Notes: a model not told the origin generated them from the sequence alone. A stretch of 64,000 nt of DNA from Geodermatophilus sp. DSM 44513 (GCF_032460525.1 NZ_CP135963.1:2604001-2668000), one strand, 5' to 3'; positions 27,047-36,159 are shown, counted from the first letter of the stretch. Made by a program: numbers and translations.

Positions 27047-28453
27047 GTGCCGGACACGGTGTCCTGGCGGGCGTTCGGGTCGATGGCGACGCTCTGCACC
27101 GCCCAGGCGCTGGAGGTCCTGGGCGTCACGGTGGTGATCGTGGCGCTGCCGGTGGTGGGCGCGGACCTGGGGCTGCGCGATGCCCGGCTGCAGCTGGTGG
27201 TCAGCCTGTACGCCGTCCTCTACGGGGGTCTGCTGCTGACCGCCGGGCGGGTGGCGGACCTGGTCGAGCGACGCACCGTGCTGGCCGCCGGGCTGGGAGT
27301 CACCCTGGTCGGCGCCGTGCTCTGTGCGACCGCCACCAGCGGCACGGTCCTGCTGGCCGGGCGGGCGGTGCAGGGCCTGGGCGGTGCGATCGTGACACCG
27401 GCCGCGCTGTCGCTGCTGACGTCGGCGTTCCCCACCGACCGGCTGCGGCGGGTCGCCGTCAGCGCGTGGACCGCCTCCGCCGCCGGCGGCGGGGCGCTCG
27501 GCTTCGGCCTCGGCGGCCTGCTGGTGGCCGCTGCGGGCTGGCGGGCGGTGTTCTGGCTGCTCGCGGGTGTGTCCGCTGCAGTGCTCGCCGCCCTGTGGTG
27601 GCTGGTGCCGGCGGACCCCCCACGGGCCGGTCGTCGTGGACTGGACGTCCCCGGGTCGCTCACGGCCACCGCCGGCCTGGTGCTGCTGGTGTGGGGCGCC
27701 GGCCTGGTGGGGGATCCGAGGGCGGCTCCGGTACCGCCGGTGCTCGCGGTCGTCGCCGGGTGCCTGCTGCTGGGCGCGTTCGTGGTCCTGCAGCGGCGCG
27801 GCAGCGCTCCCCTGATCGCCTGGTCCGAACTGACCAACGGTGCCTTCATGACCGCCAACGGCGTGGCCTTCGTCAACACGGCGACCACCGCCGCGTCGGG
27901 CACGCTCGTGGCCCTGGTGGCCGCGCGCAGCCTGGACCTCGACCCGCGCGCGAGCGGTCTGGTCCTGCTGCCCTTCTCCCTGGCGGTGGTCGCCGGCTCG
28001 GCGACCGGGGGCTGGTGGCTGCGCCGCCCGGCGGCCCTGGGCATGTCCGCCGGGCTGGGGACGGTCGCCGTCGCGATGCTGGCCCTGGCCGGTGCGACGG
28101 CGGCGAGGTCGGTCGCCGGGCTGGCCGGCGCGGTCGCCCTCGCCGGCTTGGGCCTGTCCTGGGCGGCGGTCACCTCCACGTCGGCCGCCACCCTGGCGCT
28201 GCCGCACGACCGGCAGGGCGTCGCCTCCGGCGCGGTCAACACCGCCGCACAGGTCGGGACCGCCCTCGGGGTCGCGGTCCTGGTGGCCGTGGCCGCGGCC
28301 GTGGGCGTCGAGGGGCGGGTGACCGGGTACGTCGCCGCCTTCCTCGCCGCCGGGACCCTGGCCGGGGCCGTCGCCGCCGTCCTGTTCCTCCGCCGCGCCG
28401 ACCGAGTGCGCCCCGGTGTCCCCGCGCGACCCGGACGAGGTACCGGCACATGA
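27047..28453 (+). CDS. MFS transporter, EmrB/QacA drug:proton antiporter type
   Basis: About 468 residues with 12-14 hydrophobic segments. The motif A-like loop is GRVADLVERRTVLAAG and the antiporter motif C-like region is GLGGAIVTPAALSLL. Probably exports hydrophobic drugs or metabolites with proton exchange. The start is uncertain: GTG 27047 or ATG 27083; the preceding open frame is low complexity. The TGA overlaps the ATG of the DUF2332 gene (ATGA), so the two are cotranscribed. Confidence 0.87.
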   Translation: MPDTVSWRAFGSMATLCTAQALEVLGVTVVIVALPVVGADLGLRDARLQLVVSLYAVLYGGLLLTAGRVADLVERRTVLAAGLGVTLVGAVLCATATSGTVLLAGRAVQGLGGAIVTPAALSLLTSAFPTDRLRRVAVSAWTASAAGGGALGFGLGGLLVAAAGWRAVFWLLAGVSAAVLAALWWLVPADPPRAGRRGLDVPGSLTATAGLVLLVWGAGLVGDPRAAPVPPVLAVVAGCLLLGAFVVLQRRGSAPLIAWSELTNGAFMTANGVAFVNTATTAASGTLVALVAARSLDLDPRASGLVLLPFSLAVVAGSATGGWWLRRPAALGMSAGLGTVAVAMLALAGATAARSVAGLAGAVALAGLGLSWAAVTSTSAATLALPHDRQGVASGAVNTAAQVGTALGVAVLVAVAAAVGVEGRVTGYVAAFLAAGTLAGAVAAVLFLRRADRVRPGVPARPGRGTGT

Positions 28454-29577
28454 CGAGCGACGGCACCCCGCCGGCCGCCGCTGCTCGCGCCGCCGGGCTC
28501 CGCTCCGGGCAGTCGACCACAGCAGACGACGTGGCCAGGGCGTACCGGCGCTTCGCCGACGCCGACGCGGCCGCCTCGCCGCTGTGGGCGCACGTCGCCG
28601 TCGCGCTGAGCGCGGCCCCGGACGTGCTGCGCGCCCTCGGGGTGCTGCCGGCGCGCACCCGGCACCCTGGGGTGGTCCTCGCCGCACTGCACGACCTCGC
28701 CCTCTCCGGACGCGCACCGGCGCTCGCTGCCGCCCACGCCGCGGGGGACGCCGACGCCGCCGCGCGCGCGGCGGTGGACACGCTGCTGCGCACGACCGAC
28801 GCGGTGACGACCCTCGCCGCCCGCCGGCGGGTGCGCAGCGACGAGACCGGGCGCTGCGCCGTGCTGTACCCGGCCGTCGCCGAGGCCGCGCACCGGGTGG
28901 GCGCGACGGCGGTCGGGCTCGTCGACGTCGGCTGTTCGGCCGGGCTGGACCTCCTCGTGGACCGCGTCGGCGTCACGTACGACGGCGGGCGCCCGCGGGG
29001 CGACCCGTCGTCCCCGGTGCAGTTCTCCTGCACCCTCGTGGGGAACCGGCCCGTCCCCGACCGTCCGGTGCCCCGGGTCGTCGCCCGGATCGGCGTCGAC
29101 CGCGACCCGCTCGACGTGACCGACGCGGACGACGCCCGGTGGTTGCGCGCCTGCCTGCCGCCGGACCGGCCGGAGCGGCACGCCCGCCTCGACGCGGAGA
29201 TGGCGCTGGCCGCGACCACACCTCTGCTGCTGCTGCGCGGGGACGTCGTCGAGCTGCTGCCCGACGCCGTCGCCCGCGTGCCCGCGGACGCCCTGCCCGT
29301 CGTCACCACGACGTGGGCGCTGGCGCGCCTGCCGGTCGGGAGCCGGCCGCGCTTCCTGCAGCGGCTGCACGAGGTGGCGGCCACCCGGCCGGTGGCGTGG
29401 GTGTCCGCGGAGGGCGTCGGGGTGGCGCCGGGGGTGCCGACGCTGGGCGACCGACCCGCCTCCGGGCACAGCACCCTCGGCCTGACGGTGCTCGACGGGT
29501 CGGGCGCACCCGCCGAGGCCGTCGGCCGGTGCTGGTCGAAGGGGCGGCTGCTGGCGTGGCTGGCCGAGCCCCGGTGA
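28450..29577 (+). CDS. DUF2332-family protein
   Basis: 375 residues, soluble. The pattern of DUF2332 proteins is present: SPLWAHVAVALS near the N-terminus, LVDVGCSAGLDLLVDRVGVTY resembling a methyltransferase-like Gly-rich loop, and VTTTWALARLP followed by VAWVSAEG towards the C-terminus. Biochemical function is unknown; the VGCSAGLDL loop suggests a Rossmann-like fold. It is translationally coupled to the MFS exporter. Confidence 0.8.
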   Translation: MTSDGTPPAAAARAAGLRSGQSTTADDVARAYRRFADADAAASPLWAHVAVALSAAPDVLRALGVLPARTRHPGVVLAALHDLALSGRAPALAAAHAAGDADAAARAAVDTLLRTTDAVTTLAARRRVRSDETGRCAVLYPAVAEAAHRVGATAVGLVDVGCSAGLDLLVDRVGVTYDGGRPRGDPSSPVQFSCTLVGNRPVPDRPVPRVVARIGVDRDPLDVTDADDARWLRACLPPDRPERHARLDAEMALAATTPLLLLRGDVVELLPDAVARVPADALPVVTTTWALARLPVGSRPRFLQRLHEVAATRPVAWVSAEGVGVAPGVPTLGDRPASGHSTLGLTVLDGSGAPAEAVGRCWSKGRLLAWLAEPR

Positions 29578-29627
29578 CCGGTCAGGTCGGTCCGGAACAG
29601 CGCCCGGTCGGGGGCGGTTGAGCCGGC

Positions 29628-30272
29628 ATGCTCATCGGGTTCATCGGTGCGGGCGACATCGGCGGCACGCTGGCCCGCCTGGCCGTCGACGCGGGCCACC
29701 AGGTGGTGCTGAGCAACTCGCGCGGCCCGGAGACCCTGGCCGGCCTCGTCGGGCGGCTCGGGCCCGGGGCGTCGGCGGCCACGCCGCCCGAGGTGGCCGC
29801 CCGGGGCGACCTCGTCGTGGTCACCATCCCGCTGCGCGCCTACCGGGACGTGCCGGTGGCGGAGCTGGCCGGCACGGTCGTGGTCGACACGGGCAACTAC
29901 TACCCGGACCGGGACGGCCGGATCGCCGAGCTCGACGACGGCAGCACCACCTCGAGCGAGCTGCTGGCCGGGCACCTGCCGGGGTCCCGCGTGGTCAAGG
30001 CCTTCAACACCATCTGGTCCGAGCACCTGGCCACTCACGGCGGGCCGGCCGGCACCGCGGGCCGTCGGGCGCTGCCCATCGCCGGCGACGACGCCACCGC
30101 CAAGACCACGGTGGCCGAGCTGATCGACCAGTTCGGCTTCGACGTCGTCGACGCGGGGCCGCTGCCCGAGGGACGGCGGTTCCAGCCGGGCACCCCGGCC
30201 TACGACGTGCGCCTGGACGCCGATCAGCTCCGCCGGGCCCTGGCCGACGCCGGCCCCACCCCGCAGGCCTGA
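29628..30272 (+). CDS. NADPH-dependent F420 reductase-like / NAD(P)-binding oxidoreductase
   Basis: 214 residues. The N-terminal Rossmann motif IGFIGAGDIGGTLARLA is followed by SNSRGPETLA, where Ser-Asn-Ser-Arg after strand two favours NADP(H). VVVTIPLRAY and VVDTGNYYPDRDG, and later VVKAFNTIW, are characteristic of the Fno-like/'dinucleotide-binding' family. It may be F420-linked or act on another carrier. ATG start; it precedes an SDR gene on the same strand by 54 bp. Confidence 0.87.
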   Translation: MLIGFIGAGDIGGTLARLAVDAGHQVVLSNSRGPETLAGLVGRLGPGASAATPPEVAARGDLVVVTIPLRAYRDVPVAELAGTVVVDTGNYYPDRDGRIAELDDGSTTSSELLAGHLPGSRVVKAFNTIWSEHLATHGGPAGTAGRRALPIAGDDATAKTTVAELIDQFGFDVVDAGPLPEGRRFQPGTPAYDVRLDADQLRRALADAGPTPQA

Positions 30273-30326
30273 GCCCGGCCCCGCCGACACCGACGCCCGG
30301 CGCCGGACCACCGACGAGGAGACCCC

Positions 30327-30992
30327 GTGACCACCATCGCCATCGTGGGCGCCGGCCGCGGCCTCGGCGCCGCGGTCGCCCGCCGCTTCGGCCGCGAGGG
30401 CTTCGACGTCGCCCTGCTGTCCCGCAGCCAGGAGCGCGTCGACGCACTGGCCGGCGACCTGGGCGCCGAGGGCCTCACCGCCCGCGGGTTCGCCGCGGAC
30501 GTCCGCGACCGCGGCGCGCTGTCGACCGCCCTCGACCGCGTCGCCGAGACCCTCGGACCGGTCGAGGTGCTGCAGTACAGCCCCATCCCGTCACCGGGGT
30601 CGCTGCGCCCGGTGCTCGACACCACCCCGGAGGACCTGGCCGCCGCGCTGGAGTTCTCCGTGCACGGCCCGGTCACCGCCGTGACCCGGGTGCTGCCGGG
30701 CATGCGGGCCCTGGGTCGCGGCACCGTGCTGCTCGTCAACGGCGGCAGCGCCGCCCGCCCGAACCCGCGGGTCGCCGGCACCTCGATCGCCTTCGCCGGC
30801 GAGTCGGCCTACGGACAACTGCTGCACGAGGCCCTCGCAGCCGAGGGCGTGCACGTCGGGCAGCTGGTCATCCCCGGCGCGATCACACCGGGACACCCCC
30901 GCAAGGACCCCGCCGTGCTCGCCGACACGCTGTGGGCGATGCACACCGGGCGCGACGGGTTCCGCCGCCTCGCCGAGGACCTGGACGCCTGA
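30327..30992 (+). CDS. SDR-family protein with an atypical active site
   Basis: 221 residues. The cofactor loop IVGAGRGLGAAVARRFG and LLSRSQERVD are those of short-chain dehydrogenases. The catalytic YxxxK is not intact: the equivalent segment is ESAYGQLLHEALAAEG, which keeps Tyr but has no Lys four residues on, and the Ser is in VNGGSAARP. It may be a reduced-activity or regulatory member, or use another base. GAGGAG precedes the GTG. Likely cotranscribed with the F420-reductase-like gene. Confidence 0.82.
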   Translation: MTTIAIVGAGRGLGAAVARRFGREGFDVALLSRSQERVDALAGDLGAEGLTARGFAADVRDRGALSTALDRVAETLGPVEVLQYSPIPSPGSLRPVLDTTPEDLAAALEFSVHGPVTAVTRVLPGMRALGRGTVLLVNGGSAARPNPRVAGTSIAFAGESAYGQLLHEALAAEGVHVGQLVIPGAITPGHPRKDPAVLADTLWAMHTGRDGFRRLAEDLDA

Positions 30993-31004
30993 CCGGACCC
31001 GCGG

Positions 31005-31361
31005 TCAGGAGCCGGCCGACGAGGCCGGCCAGTACTCGACGAACCGGCCGCCCGCCACGCGCAGGACGTCGTTGCCGGCGAAGGACGTGCTGCCCCGCGG
31101 GGTGACCCCCCGGCCGGACCAGCGCGCGGCGACCAGGTCGCCGTCGACGATCGGGCCCACCGTCAGCTCGAAGGTGATCTCGGTGAACAGTGACCGGGTC
31201 TCGGCGACGACGGCCGCCAGTCCGTCGGGCCCGTGGACGTCGCGGTCCGGCCAGTGCCCCACGAAGTCCGGACCGACCAGTTGCGCGGCCGCACCCGGCT
31301 GACCGGCCCAGAGCTCGTCCAGCCACCGTCGGTACAGGTCCCGGGTCGACGTCGAGGTCAT
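31005..31361 (-). CDS. SnoaL/NTF2-like protein
   Basis: 118 residues with the cone-shaped NTF2 fold signature: LYRRWLDELWAG, VGPDFVGHWPDRDVHGPDGL, VAARWSGRG and RVAGGRFVEYWP. Members include polyketide cyclases and ester or epoxide hydrolases, but many lack known activity. Its 3' end converges with the SDR gene and contains a GGCCGGC-rich inverted repeat (about 31010-31030) that could terminate transcription. Confidence 0.83.
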   Translation of the reverse strand: MTSTSTRDLYRRWLDELWAGQPGAAAQLVGPDFVGHWPDRDVHGPDGLAAVVAETRSLFTEITFELTVGPIVDGDLVAARWSGRGVTPRGSTSFAGNDVLRVAGGRFVEYWPASSAGS

Positions 31362-31437
31362 GCCGCGAGACCACCCGACCGACGCCCGCCGCGCAAGCCC
31401 TGGTCACCGCGTGCCGGGCCGGTCCTAGGGTCGGCCC

Positions 31438-31992
31438 GTGCAGTCCAGCGGGGGCCCTCTGCCGTGGCGGGACCGGCCGTGGGGCGACATCCATCGGGCG
31501 TGGCCGCTGGTCCTGGAGCCGACCGGTCTGGCGCAGCCGACGCGGCCGCGCCTGGGCGGCGCCTCGTCCCCGGCGTCGGTCCGGCTCGGCCCCGGCTCGC
31601 GGGTCGACGTCGAGTGGCGCTCGGCACTCGCGCTGCTCCGGGTGCCCGTGGCGGACCCGTCCGGGCGGCCGGGGAGCCACCTGGCGTGGGTGCTCCTGCG
31701 GGGCGCGACCGAACGGAGCGACGTCGGCTCGCAGGTCTCCGGGTGGTGGCCCACGGACCTCGGGGAGAGCACGGGGACCCTCGCGCTCTCCCTGGGCGGG
31801 GAACCGCCCCTGCCCGTCGCCGTCCACGGCGACGACCGGCGGTGGGCCACCGCACCGGTGCAGGTGCCGGCGACCGTGCTCCCCGGCGAGCCCACGACGC
31901 TGGTGGTCGCGGGCAGGCGCTGGCCCGTGCCGCCGGCGCTCACGATGCAGGCGGCCCCGGTCGTCGGCGCCTACCTCGACACCTTGCGGTGA
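31438..31992 (+). CDS. Hypothetical protein
   Basis: 184 residues, no signal peptide or membrane helix. Trp- and Pro-rich N-terminus (PLPWRDRPWGDIHRAWPLV); alternating hydrophobic stretches suggest a beta-rich soluble protein. I do not recognise the family. Coding is supported by codon composition and by the 76-bp divergent spacing from the NTF2-like gene. Confidence is moderate because high-GC DNA gives many open frames. Confidence 0.55.
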   Translation: MQSSGGPLPWRDRPWGDIHRAWPLVLEPTGLAQPTRPRLGGASSPASVRLGPGSRVDVEWRSALALLRVPVADPSGRPGSHLAWVLLRGATERSDVGSQVSGWWPTDLGESTGTLALSLGGEPPLPVAVHGDDRRWATAPVQVPATVLPGEPTTLVVAGRRWPVPPALTMQAAPVVGAYLDTLR

Positions 31993-32024
31993 CCGGCCGG
32001 TCACCCCTGTCGGCGGAGGCGGTG

Positions 32025-32059
32025 CCCACGGCCAGCAGCTGTTCGACGTCTCCGGCCGG
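32025..32059 (+). pseudogene. Short remnant of a quinone-oxidoreductase gene
   Basis: 35 bases nearly identical to the part of the intact gene at 48.7 kb that encodes ADGQQLFDVS (ACGGCCAGCAGCTGTTCGAC here versus one mismatch there). It lies between two convergent genes, and the flanks do not continue the homology. This is the shortest of three such fragments. Confidence 0.55.
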
Positions 32060-32062
32060 AGG

Positions 32063-32368
32063 CTAGGACTGCCAGCGCCTGCCCACGTCCTCGGCGAAGG
32101 CCGCGTACTCCCGGACCGGGAGGACCTCCTCGAGGGTCAGGTGGTGGCTCATCGGCAGGGCGCCCATGACGATCTGGTCGAGTTGGTCGTGCGACTCGAC
32201 CTCCACGATGCCGATGACCCGGCGCTGACCGGCGACCTTGTACAGGCTCTTGATGACCCCGGTCTCGAGCGCGCCGAGCGCCGCCTGCGTCTCCCGCTCC
32301 CACTCGTCCCAGAACTCGTCGCGGCCCAGCCGGGTGTGCTCGACGCGGAAGCTGACGTGGAACAGCAT
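32063..32368 (-). CDS. Muconolactone isomerase-like protein
   Basis: 101 residues. FHVSFRVEHTRLGRDEFW at the start and IVEVESHDQLDQIVMGALPM later match the muconolactone delta-isomerase (CatC-like) fold, a small ferredoxin-like decamer. No other catechol-pathway genes are nearby, so a role in aromatic catabolism is not supported by context. Small dehydratases or isomerases of the same fold are alternatives. Confidence 0.75.
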   Translation of the reverse strand: MLFHVSFRVEHTRLGRDEFWDEWERETQAALGALETGVIKSLYKVAGQRRVIGIVEVESHDQLDQIVMGALPMSHHLTLEEVLPVREYAAFAEDVGRRWQS

Positions 32369-32549
32369 CAGGGCTCCAGGGGTCCGAGCGGCGCCCGAGC
32401 CGACGCCGCTGCCGTCGGGATGGCCGACAGCGTGCCCGCGCCCCGCCCGCAGGACAAGCGTCGGATCGAGACACCCGCCGGGCCCGCGCGCTCGTGGGGG
32501 GCGGCGACCGGTGTCCGGCCGGACGCGCTGCCGTGACCGCCCGGCGTGG

Positions 32550-33068
32550 TCAGCGGGACGGGTCGCCCTCCGGCACCTCGGTCGCGACCACCTCGGCCAC
32601 CTCCGCGTCCGCGCCGGACAGCCCCTCGGCCTGCTCGTGCTCGTCGTGGAACGCCAACCAGCGCATCCCGAGGGCCTCGCGCTGCTCGTCGTCGACGGCC
32701 TCCTTGAACGGGGGGAAGAAGTCCGTCTCCTCCTCGCTCATGTGGTCGGCGTTGACCTGCCGCACGGCGCGCACCGCCTCCCACCAGTCCTCGCTGCCGA
32801 CCTCGTGCTCCTCGACGGCGGCCGCGGCGTGCCGGATCTCGTTGTGGTCGTGCACGCCCTCCGCCGTCTCCTGCTCCCCCTCCGCCTCCTGGGCGAGCAG
32901 CGGGTAGAACAGCTGTTCCTCGGCGACGGCGTGCACCTCCAGCCTGGCGTGCAGCGCCTCCCACGCGGCGGCGAGTTCCTGGTCGGACAGGTCCTCGAGC
33001 CGTGCGAACTCCCGCCGGAAGACCTCGTGCTCGGCCAGGACGAGGGCGGTGATCTCAAAGTCGGACAT
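32550..33068 (-). CDS. Hemerythrin-like HHE-domain protein
   Basis: 172 residues from the ATG at 33068 (a GTG nine bases upstream is possible). A four-helix bundle with iron-ligand His/Glu: HEVFRREFARLE, HAVAEEQLFYPLL (HxxxE), HDHNEIRHA and ADHMSEEETDFFPPF. Such proteins bind a di-iron centre and respond to oxygen, NO or redox stress. The C-terminus is very acidic. Confidence 0.87.
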   Translation of the reverse strand: MSDFEITALVLAEHEVFRREFARLEDLSDQELAAAWEALHARLEVHAVAEEQLFYPLLAQEAEGEQETAEGVHDHNEIRHAAAAVEEHEVGSEDWWEAVRAVRQVNADHMSEEETDFFPPFKEAVDDEQREALGMRWLAFHDEHEQAEGLSGADAEVAEVVATEVPEGDPSR

Positions 33069-33479
33069 GCCGGACACCTACCCGCGCCGAGGGGAGGTAG
33101 GCGGAGGGAGCAGGCGCTCGACCACTCGACCCTCCCCGCGGGCTGCCGGGTGGACGGGGCTCGGACCGCGGGAGGTCCCGGGCAGCCGAGCCCTCCGCGG
33201 ACGAGCCCTGCGTCGAACGGGGCCATCCCGACGGGGAGCCACCTCGGCGGGCACAGTCGGTGCCGAAGAGACAGGGCCGGCCACCGGCGATGACCTCGCC
33301 TGCACGCGTGCCGTGCAGACCACCCGCTTCGGCGGCCCGAGTCCATGCCGTCGTCGCCGCCCCTCCCCGCCGACGGCCAGCAGGTGGTCGACGCCACCAC
33401 CGCGGGCGTCGACCCCGCCGACACCCACCGGTCCCCGTCGTGACGGAGACGTGGCCCGACCGTGGGCGGCGGCCCGCGG
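33069..33479. other. Intergenic region, 411 bp, mostly degraded sequence
   Basis: Holds the quinone-oxidoreductase fragment at 33305-33432 and otherwise no gene that I can support. Several short open frames here are shadows. The hemerythrin promoter should lie at its left end; GGGTAG sits just before that gene on the minus strand, without a convincing -35. Confidence 0.5.
33305..33432 (+). pseudogene. Remnant of a quinone-oxidoreductase gene (N-terminal part)
   Basis: About 128 bases align to the first 40 or so codons of the intact homologue at 48746. Conserved blocks are GACCACCCGCTTCGGCGGCC, CCCCGCCGACGGCCAGCAG and GCCGACACCCACC. Small deletions scramble the frame and there is no continuation. 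It lies just outside the 3' end of the mannitol dehydrogenase gene, at the left border of the sugar-catabolic island. Confidence 0.7.
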
Positions 33480-34964
33480 TCACGGGCCGAGGAGCTGCGC
33501 CACGGCCTGTCGGGCACCCAGCCGGTGCAGCAGCTCGGCCGCCCGCGCGTAGGCCTGCCGGAAGCGCTCGTCCGCCCGGAGGTCGCCGAAGACCTCCTCG
33601 AGCGCGAGCACCACCAGCGGGTCGCCATCGGGGCCGCGCAGCAGCGGGGCGAGACGGTCCAGTCGGGCGTCCACCACGGGGATCGGCTGGCCGTCCTCGT
33701 CGGTGCCCGCGGCGTACCGGGCCCAGGCGGCCACGGCGAGCACCGCGAGGTCGCACGGGCCGCCGGCGGCGAGCTGCTCCCGGATCACCGGCAGCACGAA
33801 GGTGGCGATCCGCTCGGATCCCTCGGCGCAGTTGCGCAGCAGGGTGTCGCTCACTGCCGGGTTGGCGAAGCGCTCCAGGAGGCTGCGCCGGTACTCGGCG
33901 AGGTCGGTGTCCGGCACCGGTGGGAGGGTCGGCGTGGCCTCGAGCCGCATGTACCGCTCGATCAGTGCTCCGAACAGCGGGTCGGCCACCACCTCGTCGA
34001 CCCGGCGGTACCCGGCCAGGTACCCGAGGTAGGACATCACCTGGTGGCTGGCGTTGAGCAGGCGCAGCTTCATCAGCTCGTACGGGCGCACGTCCTCGAC
34101 GATCTGGACACCGACCTCGGCCAGCGGCGGGCGGGCGTCGCTGAACCGGTCCTCCAGCACCCACTGCAGGTACGGCTCGGCCACCACCGGCCACCGGTCG
34201 GCCAGGCCGGTCTCGGCCGTCAGCCGCTGGCGGTCCCCGTCGGTGGTGGCCGGGGTGATCCGGTCGACCATCGAGTTCGGGAAGGCGCCGGAGGTGACGA
34301 TCCAGTCGGCCAGCCCGTCATCGGCGTGCGCCTCCTGCAACCGGATGAACTCCAGCAGCGTCTGGCGGGTCAGGTCGCCGTTGCCCTCCACGTTGTCGCA
34401 GGAGACGACGGTGAACGGCGGCGTCCCGGTCGTGCGCCGTCGGTGCAGCGCCTCGGAGAGCAGACCGAACGCGGTTCGCGGGCGGGGGCCGGTGAGGTCG
34501 GCGGCCAGCGCGTCGTCCAACCGGAACCGGCCGGTGGACTTGTCCGTGCTGTAGCCGCCCTCGGTGATGGTCATGCTGACCAACCGGGTGGCCGGCGCAG
34601 CCATCGCCGCCAGCACCGCCTCGGGATCGTCGTCCACCAGCAGGAGCCGGACCAACGAGCCCACCACGGACGGCTCGATGGACCCGTCCGCGCTCTTCAG
34701 GACCACCGTGTAGAGCCCGTCCTGGGCGCGTAGCGCCATGTGCAGGGGGCGGTCGGCGGCGAGCACCCCGACACCGGTGATCCCCCAGTCGGCGTGCCCG
34801 AGGCTCAGCAGCCGGTCGAAGTAGACCGCTTGGTGCGACCGGTGGAAACCACCCACGCCCAGGTGGACGACGCCGCTGCCGACCAGGGCACGGTCGTAGC
34901 CCGGCCCCTGCACCGCCTCGGGCAGTGCGGGCAGGGTCGACTCGCTGAGTGGGGTGGTGGTCAT
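33480..34964 (-). CDS. Mannitol dehydrogenase family protein (polyol 2-dehydrogenase)
   Basis: NAD-dependent oxidation of a polyol such as mannitol, arabinitol or sorbitol to a ketose, or the reverse reduction of fructuronate-like substrates. 494 residues, the usual length for long-chain polyol dehydrogenases. Rossmann region VHLGVGGFHRSHQAVYFDRL; catalytic signature MKLRLLNASHQVMSYLGYLAG with the Lys, Asn and His of the family. The ATG is preceded by GAGGAG. It lies at the edge of the sugar-uptake cluster on the same strand as the transporter. Substrate not determinable. Confidence 0.93.
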   Translation of the reverse strand: MTTTPLSESTLPALPEAVQGPGYDRALVGSGVVHLGVGGFHRSHQAVYFDRLLSLGHADWGITGVGVLAADRPLHMALRAQDGLYTVVLKSADGSIEPSVVGSLVRLLLVDDDPEAVLAAMAAPATRLVSMTITEGGYSTDKSTGRFRLDDALAADLTGPRPRTAFGLLSEALHRRRTTGTPPFTVVSCDNVEGNGDLTRQTLLEFIRLQEAHADDGLADWIVTSGAFPNSMVDRITPATTDGDRQRLTAETGLADRWPVVAEPYLQWVLEDRFSDARPPLAEVGVQIVEDVRPYELMKLRLLNASHQVMSYLGYLAGYRRVDEVVADPLFGALIERYMRLEATPTLPPVPDTDLAEYRRSLLERFANPAVSDTLLRNCAEGSERIATFVLPVIREQLAAGGPCDLAVLAVAAWARYAAGTDEDGQPIPVVDARLDRLAPLLRGPDGDPLVVLALEEVFGDLRADERFRQAYARAAELLHRLGARQAVAQLLGP

Positions 34965-35340
34965 GGCGGGGACTCCTCGGTGACGGACGGTGGAGGCTGA
35001 GGGAACCGGTGCCGCCGTCCGCCGGTGCGGCGCTCGCCGCCTCCCGGACGCTGGTCCCCGTCTCCGGTGACGAGGACGGAACAAGGTCGATGCACCGGCC
35101 GGTGACCGGCACGAACGACGCTCCACCAGGCGGATGGAGAACACCGTGTGCCGGCGAAGACGCCGGTCGGGCGCCGCGAGGCGATCGACCACCCGCTCGA
35201 GCCCAGGCCGGCAGTGTCCGCGCGCGTGGCGACCTCGTGGAGCCCCGGGAGGCCGTCCCGGCGCCGACCTGGGCGAACGCGACGTCCCGCATCGTCGACA
35301 GGGCGCTGCGGCCCCCCTGAGGCGGTCCGGCGGGCACGGG
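34965..35340. other. Intergenic region, 376 bp, possible decayed LacI-family regulator
   Basis: No intact gene. On the minus strand at about 35310-35240 one frame reads MRDVAFAQVGAGTASR, resembling the LacI helix-turn-helix start. About 130 bases downstream another frame reads VFSIRLVERRS, like a LacI C-terminus. Little lies between them, as expected for a regulator with a large internal deletion. The similarity is short and could be chance; the segment nearer 34965 probably holds the dehydrogenase promoter. Confidence 0.3.
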
Positions 35341-36069
35341 TCAGCGGGCGGTGTAGCCGCCGTCGATGGGCAGGGAGACGCCGGAGATCATGGAGGCGTC
35401 GTCGCTGAGGAGGAACACGATCGGCGCGGCGATCTCCTCCTCCGTCGCCCACCGGCCGAGCGGCATCTGGTCGAGGAAGGGCCCCTCGATGTCAGGCCGC
35501 CCCCAGTACCACGCCGACATCTCGGTCATCACCACGGTCGGGTTCACGCTGTTGACCCGGATCCCGTGCTTGCCCAGCTCGAGGGCCGAGACGCGGGTGA
35601 TGTTGTCCAGTGCCGCCTTCGAGGACCCGTAGGAGATGTGGCCGTGCAGCGCCACGAGGCTCGCCTGGCTGGACACGTTCACGATGGCACCGCCCCGGCC
35701 CAGCCGGATCATCGACGCCGACGCGTACTTCGTGACCAGCAGCGCGCCACGGGCGTTGGTGCTGATGACCTTGTCGAAGACGTCGATGTCGGTCTCCATC
35801 GGGGAGGCGATCTCCCCGCCGAAGCCGCCGCAGTTCACCACGCCCCACAGGTCCACCCCCTCGACCGCCGAGCGGACGCTGTCCTCGGAGGTCAGGTCGA
35901 ACGCGAGGGGGCGGGCCCCGGTCTCGGCGGCGAGCCGTTCGAGCGATCCCACCGATCGGCCGCTGGCGATGACGTCGGCACCAGCAGCCTTCAGCCGGCG
36001 CACCGTGGCTCCGCCGATGCCGCCGGTGGCCCCCGTGACCAGCACGGTACGGCCGTCGAAGTCCGTCAT
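35341..36069 (-). CDS. SDR dehydrogenase (xylulose reductase-like)
   Basis: 242 residues with a full active site: VTGATGGIGGATVRRLK, ASGRSVGSLERLA, VNCGGFGG, Ser in NVSSQAS, YGSSKAALDN (Tyr/Lys) and the C-terminal ISGVSLPIDGGYTAR. The family includes L-xylulose and polyol/ketose reductases, which suits its place between the polyol dehydrogenase and the sugar transporter. GAGGAGA lies upstream of the ATG. A different oxidation step from that of the mannitol-type enzyme is likely. Confidence 0.9.
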   Translation of the reverse strand: MTDFDGRTVLVTGATGGIGGATVRRLKAAGADVIASGRSVGSLERLAAETGARPLAFDLTSEDSVRSAVEGVDLWGVVNCGGFGGEIASPMETDIDVFDKVISTNARGALLVTKYASASMIRLGRGGAIVNVSSQASLVALHGHISYGSSKAALDNITRVSALELGKHGIRVNSVNPTVVMTEMSAWYWGRPDIEGPFLDQMPLGRWATEEEIAAPIVFLLSDDASMISGVSLPIDGGYTAR

Positions 36070-36159
36070 GGGAACGCGTCTCCTCAGCAGGTGCCGGTGC
36101 ACCGTGCACCGCCGCAGGAGCGCCGGTCCGCCAGGGCGATGCAATCACACGCGGTCGAC

